From assembly GCA_963704875.1 (NCBI GenBank), contig CAVPIA010000008.1:496001-560000 (forward strand): 64,000 bases of DNA, given 5' to 3'. Of the stretch, positions 8,732 to 16,034 are shown one piece after another. Source of the stretch: CAMYOC01 sp963704875. Lineage in GTDB: Bacteria > Pseudomonadota > Gammaproteobacteria > Steroidobacterales > XN24. Position numbers and translations under genes: made by a program. Position 1 is the first letter of the stretch. Each line of letters opens with the position of its first letter. The notes below the pieces were generated by a model. The model did not search any database, had not been told where the DNA came from, and saw nothing but the letters and a program-made list of their open reading frames with translations.

Positions 8732-8931
8732 CACCGGAGCGGGAGTCACACAACAGCAAGTTGGGTGGGTTCATTTTCGACTGCAGGACCAAAGATGTTT
8801 CCACGGCCGCAGAGTTCTGCGCAGCGACGCAGCTCAAGTCATACTGGGTGATGGAAGCTGCCAGGCATCGGCCCCGGGCGCGCGGTCGCCGCGGCTTGAG
8901 TTGAGATTGGCAAGGTCCCGGACAACGACGC

Positions 8932-10155
8932 GTGAACCCTGAAAAAGAAACCGTTGTGCTCGCAAGGCTCCCGGCCGGTGTCTGGGTGCTGGGCCTCGGC
9001 TCCCTGTTTATGGATATCTCTTCGGAGATGATCCACAGCCTGTTGCCGGTCTTTATGGGCACGGTACTCGGTGTGTCGATGATCACCATCGGCGTCATCG
9101 AAGGTATCGCTGAAGCGACTGCGGCAGTGGCCAAGGTGTTTTCAGGCGCGCTCAGTGACTACCTGGGTAAACGCAAGCCGCTGGTGGTTCTGGGTTACGG
9201 GCTGGCGGCGCTGACCAAACCGGTGTTCCCGCTTGCGAACACGGTGACCTGGGTGTTTGCTGCGCGTTTTGTCGACAGGATCGGCAAAGGGATACGCGGC
9301 GCACCGCGCGACGCGCTGATCGCAGACATTACACCAGCCCCGCAGCGCGGCGCGGCTTACGGCCTGCGTCAGGCACTGGACTCGGTTGGCGCGTTTGCCG
9401 GACCGTTGATGGCCATGCTGCTGATGCTCTGGCTGGCAAGCGATATCCGCGCGGTGATGTGGTTTGCGGTTGTGCCCGCCTTTATCTCTGTCGGCCTGTT
9501 GATACTGGGTCTGCGCGAACCCGAACGTGATGCAGCAGCCGGGCCAACGCGCAAGGTCCTGTATCGCGAGCATCTGCGACGATTGCATCTGGACTACTGG
9601 CTGGTGGTCGCTCTCGGTGGCGTATTTACGCTGGCCCGCTTTAGCGAGGCGTTCCTGGTTCTGCGCGCCGACGATCTGGGGTTGAGCCTCGCGCTTGTGC
9701 CGCTGGTCATGATCGTAATGAATCTATTTTTCTCAGTTTTCGCGTATCCGGCGGGTGCTGCCGCGGACCAGGTCGGCCGTCGCACGCTGTTGACGATCGG
9801 ACTCGGCTTGCTGGTGGCAGCCGATCTGCTGCTCGCTTACGCGAAGTCCCCGCTGTGGGCACTGGCCGGTAGCGCCTTGTGGGGATTACATATGGCGTTT
9901 ACCCAGGGTCTGTTTGCCAAACTGGTCGCCGACACCGCGCCGGCGGAAGCGCGTGGCACGGCCTTCGGCATCTTTAACCTGATAAGCGGCGGCGCGCTGC
10001 TGCTGGCAAGCGTACTCGCTGGCGCTCTGTGGAGCCTGTTCGGCCCGACCGCGACATTTATTGCCGGCGCGGGCTTTGCCAGCCTCGCACTTGTCGGCTT
10101 GCTGGCCCGTCCGATGCTGCGGACCCGCTTCACGATAAAGCCTGGCCAGCGCTAG
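8932..10155 (+). CDS. MFS transporter
   Basis: A 407-residue inner-membrane protein with about twelve hydrophobic segments. The MFS loop motif is SDYLGKRKPLVVLGYG (between segments 2 and 3) and the second-half equivalent is ADQVGRRTLL. The opening FMDISSEMIHSLLPVFMG and the FVDRIGKGIRGAPRDALIAD segment are typical of a drug/H+-type MFS subgroup found near other accessory genes; no substrate can be assigned. The GTG at 8932 is the most upstream start. The preceding 200 bases (8732-8931) hold no recognisable gene. The next gene starts nine bases downstream, suggesting an operon. Confidence 0.88.
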   Translation: MNPEKETVVLARLPAGVWVLGLGSLFMDISSEMIHSLLPVFMGTVLGVSMITIGVIEGIAEATAAVAKVFSGALSDYLGKRKPLVVLGYGLAALTKPVFPLANTVTWVFAARFVDRIGKGIRGAPRDALIADITPAPQRGAAYGLRQALDSVGAFAGPLMAMLLMLWLASDIRAVMWFAVVPAFISVGLLILGLREPERDAAAGPTRKVLYREHLRRLHLDYWLVVALGGVFTLARFSEAFLVLRADDLGLSLALVPLVMIVMNLFFSVFAYPAGAAADQVGRRTLLTIGLGLLVAADLLLAYAKSPLWALAGSALWGLHMAFTQGLFAKLVADTAPAEARGTAFGIFNLISGGALLLASVLAGALWSLFGPTATFIAGAGFASLALVGLLARPMLRTRFTIKPGQR

Positions 10156-10163
10156 CCTGCACG

Positions 10164-10463
10164 ATGAGCAAATCCGCAGAAACCAGCATCTATCGGCTCG
10201 CCGTGGTGTGTGCGCTTCTGGTAGCGCTCGCGTTTGTATTGCCACGCTTTCTGCCTGCAGGAGAGGGCATGGCCGGTGCCGCCGTTGCAGTGCTGGCATT
10301 TCTCGCCATTCTCGTCGTGGCTGGTATTGTTTCTGTGTTCCTGATGTTCCGGACGCTACGCTGCTACTCCGATCTGCCGACCGCCGCGAGGATCGCCGGT
10401 ATCCTGCCCGGCGTCGTGCTGGTGATAAGCTTGATCTCGCTTATTGGCTGGTTGCGCTTTTAG
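10164..10463 (+). CDS. small membrane protein, unknown
   Basis: A 99-residue protein with three hydrophobic stretches (about 11-29, 35-60 and 75-95) and a short polar loop containing LRCYSDLPTAARIAG. I recognise no family. The start ATG lies nine bases after the MFS stop, so the two are likely cotranscribed, and a short gap separates it from the cupin gene. Confidence 0.65.
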   Translation: MSKSAETSIYRLAVVCALLVALAFVLPRFLPAGEGMAGAAVAVLAFLAILVVAGIVSVFLMFRTLRCYSDLPTAARIAGILPGVVLVISLISLIGWLRF

Positions 10464-10510
10464 CTACCGTCCCGACAACTCTGCCGGGAATCGCCCCGTG
10501 GAGATTCAGA

Positions 10511-11005
10511 GTGACGACAAAGAAAAATTCGGCCAATGATGCCGGCGTGTTCGAGCCTTTCGGGACGGGTGAGGTGCCCTGGGAGGACTACGCCCATGGT
10601 GAGCGGTTCGGGATTCGCTTCAAACAAGTGGGCGAATATGGCGGCGGCAGCCATGTGGGCGTATGCATCGAGATACTCGAACCCGGCAAACAGACCTGTC
10701 CGGAGCACTACCATATGCTCGAGGAAGAGCATGTGATGATTCTCGATGGCGCGCTCACCTTACGACTGGGCGCTCGCGAATATCCGATGCGCGCCGGCGA
10801 TTACGTCTGTTTCCCGGCCGGACAGAGAGTGGGCCATACACTGATCAATCAGGGCGATGCGCCATGCCGTTATCTGATCGTTGGCGAACGCAACCCGAAC
10901 GAAGTGGTGGTCTATCCGCAAAGCGGCCGCGTCAGTGTGCGCCTGACTGGAGCGGGATACCGGGGGTCTGCGACCATGGATTACTGGGAAGGCGTGGAGC
11001 CATAG
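10511..11005 (+). CDS. cupin domain protein
   Basis: A 164-residue single-domain cupin. Cupin motif 1 is CPEHYHMLEEEHVMILDGALTLRLG (about 61-85), with the metal-ligand pattern H-x-H...E. Motif 2 is in PMRAGDYVCFPAGQRVGHTL. The GTG start at 10511 is supported by GGAG nine bases upstream; no ATG fits. Cupins of this form bind a metal and act as isomerases, dioxygenases or sensors. Substrate unknown. The C-terminal 35 residues (VVYPQSGRVSVR...DYWEG) recur in cupins annotated near sugar- or auxin-type proteins, which does not settle a function. Confidence 0.82.
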   Translation: MTTKKNSANDAGVFEPFGTGEVPWEDYAHGERFGIRFKQVGEYGGGSHVGVCIEILEPGKQTCPEHYHMLEEEHVMILDGALTLRLGAREYPMRAGDYVCFPAGQRVGHTLINQGDAPCRYLIVGERNPNEVVVYPQSGRVSVRLTGAGYRGSATMDYWEGVEP

Positions 11006-11146
11006 ACCTGCGTCGGACCAGCAATAATATCAGTCAATCAGACGCGCGCGGCTTGAGCAGCCAGGGCGCGCTCACGTAACCTTGGCGTTTACGTCAATGA
11101 GCGCCCTCCGCGCCCCTGGCGCCGCATGGTCAAGGAGACCCTGTCT

Positions 11147-11461
11147 ATGTTCTGCGTGGCCTACCGCTTTCAACCGCTGGAAGAAGACGATACCGAGTTT
11201 GTCTCATGCTGGAAGGAAATGACGCAGTTGATCGAGAGCGAACTCGGCGGTCTGGGCTCACGCCTGCATCGGACCGAGGACGGCGAGCTGTTTGCCTATG
11301 CCCAGTGGCCGGACCGCGCCAGCTGGGAGCGGATGTGGGATACCGAGGAAACCGGTCGCATGGCAGAGTTGTCGGCCCATTGGCGGACGCTGGCCGGGCC
11401 CTCGGAAATCGTGTTCGCTGGCGACGTAGTGGAAGACCTGTTCAGGACCGGGGAAGCCTGA
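11147..11461 (+). CDS. small ABM-like alpha/beta-barrel protein
   Basis: A 104-residue soluble protein: FCVAYRFQPLEEDDTEFVSCWKEMTQL, then GSRLHRTEDGELFAYAQWPDRASWERMW. The strand-helix-strand pattern with W-x-D-x-x-x-W suggests the dimeric alpha/beta-barrel (antibiotic monooxygenase-like) fold. The ATG at 11147 is chosen because AAGGAG (11132-11137) lies nine bases upstream; an ATG at 11126 lacks such a site. A palindrome-like ACGTAA...TTACGT lies in the leader near 11075-11095. It sits just upstream of the ELM1 gene. Function unknown. Confidence 0.65.
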   Translation: MFCVAYRFQPLEEDDTEFVSCWKEMTQLIESELGGLGSRLHRTEDGELFAYAQWPDRASWERMWDTEETGRMAELSAHWRTLAGPSEIVFAGDVVEDLFRTGEA

Positions 11462-11524
11462 GCCCCCACGCCATTCAACGCCATATACCAGAAACAGCAG
11501 CAGCAACAGCAACGTTGGCAGCCG

Positions 11525-12604
11525 ATGCAAAAGCCTCAATCCCTGGCTTCTGAACCAGACCTGCCAGTGGTCTGGGTCCTGCTCGGTAAGGGCAAGGGCG
11601 GCAACGTGCAGATGGTTAACCTGGCCGAATCGCTGGGCTGGCCGTTCGAGACTCGCCAGCTTGTTCACAACGCCCTGAACCGGATCCCGAATCTGCTGTT
11701 GGGCGCGACCACGATCAGCGTGGACAAGCGACGGTCGGACCCGCTTGCTCCGCCATGGCCGGACCTGGTGATCGCCGCATCGCGGCGCAGCGCTCCGGTG
11801 GCTCGCTGGATACGCAAACAATCCGGCGGACGGACAAAACTGATCCACCTGTTTCATGTCCAGGCGCCATTACGGCACTTTGATCTGATCATCACGCTGC
11901 CGCAGTATCGATTGCCAGAACGAGTCAACGTGCTGCATCTGACCAGCGCCTTGAACCGCGTATCGCGCGACAAGCTCAGTACGGCAGCCGAGCGATGGCA
12001 GGCGAAATTCGATACCTTGCCGCGTCCACACATCGCTCTGATCGTTGGCGGTAACAGTTCCTCCTACCTGCTTGACGATGAAACCGCCCGACGCCTGGGC
12101 CGCGAAGCCAGCGCCGCCGCCAGCGAGGCCGGCGGTTCCCTGTTGATCAGCACGACGCCGAGGACACCGGCATCGGCGGCCGAGGCATTGTTTACAGCGG
12201 TGGACGCCCCTGCATTCCGCTATCGCTGGGCGCCAGATGACCCGGACAACCCCTACTTCGCGTTTCTCGCGCTGGCGGATCGATTTATCGTCACCGTGGA
12301 TAGCGCGTCGGTGCCGGTAGAAGCCTGCGCCACCGGCAAGCCGGTCGCGCTGTTTGAGTGGCCACGGCGGCATCCTCCCGGGCACTGGCGTCGCCTGCTC
12401 AGACGCGCACCGCTGCGCCAGGTGCAGGCGGCGATGATCTACCTGGGTTTGTTCAAGCCGGCGCGGGATTTTGATGCGTATCACCGACTTCTGCAGCAGC
12501 GCGGTCTGGTCAGCCGACTCGGCGGGCCGGAGGCGACTGTCAGGCGCCCGCTCGAAGATGGCCTGGCGCTGGCGGTCCAGCGCATCCGCGAACTGATAAA
12601 ATAG
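11525..12604 (+). CDS. ELM1/GtrOC1-family putative glycosyltransferase
   Basis: A 359-residue protein of the family called mitochondrial fission ELM1 (DUF1022), which in bacteria looks like a GT-B-fold nucleotide-sugar transferase. Visible are VVWVLLGKGKGGNVQM (15-30), WPDLVIAASRRSAPVARWI, RPHIALIVGGNSS (the hinge before the second Rossmann domain), and a C-terminal FIVTVDSASVPVEACATGKPVALFEW segment that resembles a nucleotide-sugar-binding E-x-x-x-x-G-x-P. The same pieces recur in the C-terminal part of the protein at 16027-18438, so the two are paralogues. The ATG at 11525 is the first. It precedes a sulfotransferase, suggesting glycan synthesis. Confidence 0.85.
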   Translation: MQKPQSLASEPDLPVVWVLLGKGKGGNVQMVNLAESLGWPFETRQLVHNALNRIPNLLLGATTISVDKRRSDPLAPPWPDLVIAASRRSAPVARWIRKQSGGRTKLIHLFHVQAPLRHFDLIITLPQYRLPERVNVLHLTSALNRVSRDKLSTAAERWQAKFDTLPRPHIALIVGGNSSSYLLDDETARRLGREASAAASEAGGSLLISTTPRTPASAAEALFTAVDAPAFRYRWAPDDPDNPYFAFLALADRFIVTVDSASVPVEACATGKPVALFEWPRRHPPGHWRRLLRRAPLRQVQAAMIYLGLFKPARDFDAYHRLLQQRGLVSRLGGPEATVRRPLEDGLALAVQRIRELIK

Positions 12605-12751
12605 CTCGCTGCACAGCTTGCCCCATCGCTCCCAATCCTCTCCCGGGACGTCCATTGGCGATAGGGCCTGTCATCAATCCGGCCCGTCAGCAGCGGGCCC
12701 AATGGCGCCGGTTGCGCGAACCACGCATCCCGGCCGCGGAGAAACCCGAGG

Positions 12752-13738
12752 ATGAGCCCGATGGCTGCAGGACCAGAGACGGCAACAACAGCGGACACCC
12801 CGGCCTCGCGCGCCATCTTCGTGGTCGGCGCCGGACGCAGCGGTACCAGTGCTATCACCCGCGGACTGCAGGCACTGGGCGTGGAACTGGGCGACAGGCT
12901 CAAGCCACCGACCGGCAAGAACCCCACCGGTTTTTTTGAAGACCTCGATCTGCTGCGTATCGCCAAACGTGTACGCAGCGAACTGGGCTTGCGCGCCGAA
13001 AGCGTCTCCCTGATCGAGGATAGTCAATGGTCATTGCCCGGTCTGGACGCGCTGACCGAAGAGGCGGTGGGCGTAATCCGGGATCGTTTTGCCCGCTACC
13101 CGCTGTGGGGATTTAAATACGCGCAGACCCTGCGCATGCTGCCATTTTGGGAACCGGTGATGCGCCGCGCCGGCGTCGAGCTCGAATTTGTGGTCGCCGC
13201 GCGCAATCCTCTCAGCGTCGCGCGCTCCCGAAGCAAGCTCGATCCCTTGCGCGGGATACAGGAGAAGACAGATCTGGAATGGCTGGTTAACGTGGTGCCC
13301 TACTTCAGACGTCTCGCTGCCCATCGATTCACGGTGGTCGAATATGACCTGTTGATGGAGGACCCCCGCGCGCAGTTGCGTCGCATCGCCGAGCGCATGG
13401 CCATCCCGCTGGATCCCGGGGTCGAGCAAGGCATCGAGGCGTTTGCCGGAGAGTTTCTCAAACCCGGGATGCGCCATACCCGGTTTGCAGACGACGACCT
13501 GGCGCAGGATCCCAGACTGAATCCATTGACCCGGGATGCTTATCGCTGGCTAAGACGGCTGGCCACAGACCAGGTGACACCCGACGATCCGGAATTATGG
13601 GACGATTTGGCGCGGATCGAGACGCAACTAAGTGCCGATGCGCCGATGCTTCGACACATCGATTTTCTGGAGACGGAATTGCGCCGCAATCGCGGTGGCC
13701 GCCTGGGTCGCCTGGCAGCCAGATGGTTCGGCAGCTAG
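12752..13738 (+). CDS. sulfotransferase family protein
   Basis: A 328-residue PAPS-dependent sulfotransferase-like protein. The 5'-phosphosulfate loop is VVGAGRSGTSAI (24-35) and the 3'-phosphate region is FVVAARNPLSVARSRSK, the two sites that define the fold. A second ATG at 12761 (residue 4) has GAGG nine bases upstream and may be the true start. There is no signal peptide; it is presumably cytoplasmic, sulfating a carbohydrate or lipid precursor. It lies between the ELM1 protein and convergent glycosyltransferase/2OG genes, supporting a sulfated surface glycan; the acceptor is unknown. The 147 bases before it (12605-12751) show no gene. Confidence 0.88.
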   Translation: MSPMAAGPETATTADTPASRAIFVVGAGRSGTSAITRGLQALGVELGDRLKPPTGKNPTGFFEDLDLLRIAKRVRSELGLRAESVSLIEDSQWSLPGLDALTEEAVGVIRDRFARYPLWGFKYAQTLRMLPFWEPVMRRAGVELEFVVAARNPLSVARSRSKLDPLRGIQEKTDLEWLVNVVPYFRRLAAHRFTVVEYDLLMEDPRAQLRRIAERMAIPLDPGVEQGIEAFAGEFLKPGMRHTRFADDDLAQDPRLNPLTRDAYRWLRRLATDQVTPDDPELWDDLARIETQLSADAPMLRHIDFLETELRRNRGGRLGRLAARWFGS

Positions 13739-13795
13739 ACCCGCCCGCCGACACGCAGGACGCATTCAGCCCTCGCGCGATTTACGCGGTCTTGA

Positions 13796-14524
13796 TCACG
13801 CGGCCTTCATCACGTGACGCAGAAAATGAGGATGGATGCGTCCCAGCGCGACTGACTTAAGAATATCTCCCCGGCCTACATAGCCCGCCCCCATCGCCTC
13901 GTGCAGCCATTCCTCCCAGACCGGGGTCAGCGGATGTTCCGGACGCTTCCACGGCTGTTCCCGAACGTGGCTGAAGTGAATCAGGCGGGTGTCGTCGCGG
14001 ACCATGTTGTAGTGATTCCAGCGCGGATCGATCTCCTGGATCAGCGCCGGATCCACCCACGCCAGGCGGATGTAGTCCTTGTAACGAATCTGGCCGGGGC
14101 CCGGTTGCGAAGTATTCGGCACCACCGCCTCGAACATAGTCTCCGGCTTCCAGTCAGTCAGGCGAGCGCAATCGAGCACCATTACGCTGGTTTCGTTGCG
14201 CGGCTCCACCGGTTTGCCGGCGAAGCTGCCCTCGATCTGGCGGACGATGCCGATCGCGTGCGGCGGCTCCAGCTGGGCGGCCAGATCGGCGACATCAGCA
14301 AGCACCAGCTGATCCGCGTCCATATAGATGCCGATGCCCTGATAGTCACACAGGTCGGGTACCAGAAAGCGGACAAAACCAAAACGGGTGCCACCCATAC
14401 GCCGCTGCATCTGACGGCCCGGGATGATCTCGATTTCGGCCTTGCTGTGTTTGCGGATCGAGTATTCCAGTACACGCTGGGCCACGTACTGACTGGGGTC
14501 GGTTCCGATGACGATCTTGATCAT
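13796..14524 (-). CDS. GT8-like glycosyltransferase
   Basis: A 242-residue GT-A-like enzyme. The N-terminus KIVIGTDPSQYVAQRVLEYSIRKHS and the metal-binding D-x-D in YMDAD (Asp69, Asp71) are typical of glycogenin/LPS galactosyltransferase-type families. The late HFSHVREQPWK segment supplies the usual C-terminal histidine. The N-terminal domain of the fusion at 16027-18438 shares the same landmarks (NDVDQ, HFTVLQTQPW, P-V-W), so they are related. It is the last gene of a minus-strand run, 26 bases after the 2OG oxygenase gene, and faces the sulfotransferase. Donor and acceptor unknown. Confidence 0.82.
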   Translation of the reverse strand: MIKIVIGTDPSQYVAQRVLEYSIRKHSKAEIEIIPGRQMQRRMGGTRFGFVRFLVPDLCDYQGIGIYMDADQLVLADVADLAAQLEPPHAIGIVRQIEGSFAGKPVEPRNETSVMVLDCARLTDWKPETMFEAVVPNTSQPGPGQIRYKDYIRLAWVDPALIQEIDPRWNHYNMVRDDTRLIHFSHVREQPWKRPEHPLTPVWEEWLHEAMGAGYVGRGDILKSVALGRIHPHFLRHVMKAA

Positions 14525-14550
14525 GATGCTCTCTTTCCGACTGACCGGAA

Positions 14551-15255
14551 TCAGGCAACCCGGCGCAGGAAGCGCCGGACCCGGGCGACGGGCGTCCCGC
14601 TATTGATTACCACGATAAACACTTTGCGCAACAGACCCTGCGGACAGCTGATCTCACGCACACCATGCCAGGAATTATTGCGTTGCATAAAAATCAGGCT
14701 GCGATTGCCAAGCGCTTCCGACGCGATCACCTGGTCAAAATCCTCGAAACCTGGCGCGGAGTCACGGCGGAAACGCCCACCGTCATCCAGGATCAGGGTT
14801 TCGCCGCCCCACGCCTGCTGCCAGTCGTCTGGCGTATTGAGATAGAAAATATGGGAGCCCAATTTGTGTTTGGCATCGCAATGCGGCGACACCGAACAGC
14901 CATTGGGTGTGTAGTGCCAATGGAAGCTCAGATCGAGGAAGCGCACCCCAAAGATCCGGCGCAGAAAGTCTCTGTATCGCGGACCGCGCAACTCCAGCAT
15001 CAGGTCCCGCCATGCCTCGGGGAGCTGTAGCTCGGGAGTGTATTCCAGCGTGTAACGGTCGTGACTTGTCTGGCCGTGGGCACGCTTCACACCAAACACT
15101 TTCTGGAACATGGTAACGTCCGGCAAAGTATTGCGCAGGGTCTGATAGGCCTCGTCGGTCAACATGCCTTCCGGATTAATCCAGGGGTAGGGCTGCTGAG
15201 CCCTGAAGGCCGCGCCGTCCACCGTCTCCATTTTTGCGTAGTTCAAATATTCCAT
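14551..15255 (-). CDS. 2OG-Fe(II) oxygenase superfamily protein
   Basis: A 234-residue protein. The iron triad is visible as H-C-D (His125, Asp127) and His197 in SWHGVREI, with the 2-oxoglutarate-binding Arg near LLRKVFIVV (about 210). This is the double-stranded beta-helix dioxygenase pattern. The ATG at 15255 is used; a GTG at 15264 overlaps the PGAM-like stop (GTGA) and would add three residues. Its place between a phosphomutase-fold gene and a glycosyltransferase suggests hydroxylation of a glycan, lipid or nucleotide-sugar, but the substrate is unknown. Confidence 0.85.
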   Translation of the reverse strand: MEYLNYAKMETVDGAAFRAQQPYPWINPEGMLTDEAYQTLRNTLPDVTMFQKVFGVKRAHGQTSHDRYTLEYTPELQLPEAWRDLMLELRGPRYRDFLRRIFGVRFLDLSFHWHYTPNGCSVSPHCDAKHKLGSHIFYLNTPDDWQQAWGGETLILDDGGRFRRDSAPGFEDFDQVIASEALGNRSLIFMQRNNSWHGVREISCPQGLLRKVFIVVINSGTPVARVRRFLRRVA

Positions 15256-15260
15256 CTTTC

Positions 15261-16034
15261 TCACACGGTTTTTTCCGGCTCACCCTGGTGAATCCAGCGC
15301 GCCAGCACCGCCTGCGCCAGACGCTTGATACGACCGCTCGGGTTGAGCGATTTCTGCCAGACCACCTGCAGATCGGCACCCAGACCGTAGACCAGCGGCT
15401 CGCCGGTTCTTACCGTCAACGCTGAAATTTCGGCATCGGATATGCCCTCAAGCTGTTGCCGCAGCACACGCACGCTGGTTTTATGCGCCACCACCAGCAC
15501 GCGTTTGCCAGACGCCAGCGCAGGCGCAATCTCTTCATTCCAGCATGGCAATACCCGTTGCAGCGTGTCGCGCATGCTCTCTGCCCGCGGCAGACATTCG
15601 GCCGGCAGACTCGCGTAGCGTGGATCATTGGCCGGGTTACGCGGATCGCTGCCCTCTACCTCGGGCGGCCGTTGTTCATAGCCGCTCTGCCAGCTCGCGA
15701 ACTGTCGGAGCCCGAATTCGCGCGCCGCCTGCTGCCGGCTCATGCCCTGCATCACACCGTAGTGGCGTTCGTTGAGCCGCCAGCGATGGCAAACGGGCAG
15801 GTCTGTCTGCTTCAGTTCCTCCAGCACCAGGCGCAATGTCTCGTCCGCCCGCTGCAGCCAGGAGGTATAGGCAAGATCGAAACGGCAGCCTGCATCGACC
15901 AGCATACTGCCGACAGCACGTGCCTCAGAACGGCCGCGATCGTTGAGCGCGACATCACTCCAGCCGGTCATACGCCGGTCCCGGTTCCATTCGCTCTGCC
16001 CGTGGCGAACCAGCACCAGATTTGCCTCAGTCAT
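15261..16034 (-). CDS. phosphoglycerate mutase family protein (GpmA-like)
   Basis: A 257-residue histidine phosphatase superfamily member. The catalytic motif is LVRHGQSEWNRD (phospho-acceptor His11); it has NERHYGVMQG and the second histidine in VVAHKTSVRVL, and the C-terminal TGEPLVYGL resembles dPGM. The usual HGNS is changed to HKTS, so activity on phosphoglycerate is uncertain and it may act as a phosphatase on a sugar phosphate. The ATG at 16034 overlaps the upstream fusion gene by eight bases, and the stop abuts the 2OG gene, so it belongs to the glycan operon. A longer in-frame start at 16124 would lie inside the fusion gene and is disfavoured. Confidence 0.85.
   Translation of the reverse strand: MTEANLVLVRHGQSEWNRDRRMTGWSDVALNDRGRSEARAVGSMLVDAGCRFDLAYTSWLQRADETLRLVLEELKQTDLPVCHRWRLNERHYGVMQGMSRQQAAREFGLRQFASWQSGYEQRPPEVEGSDPRNPANDPRYASLPAECLPRAESMRDTLQRVLPCWNEEIAPALASGKRVLVVAHKTSVRVLRQQLEGISDAEISALTVRTGEPLVYGLGADLQVVWQKSLNPSGRIKRLAQAVLARWIHQGEPEKTV

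Noticed and set aside
13901..14845. Plus-strand 314-codon frame opposite the GT and 2OG genes
   Set aside because: It spans two well-supported minus-strand genes and the gap between them, and shows no recognisable domain.
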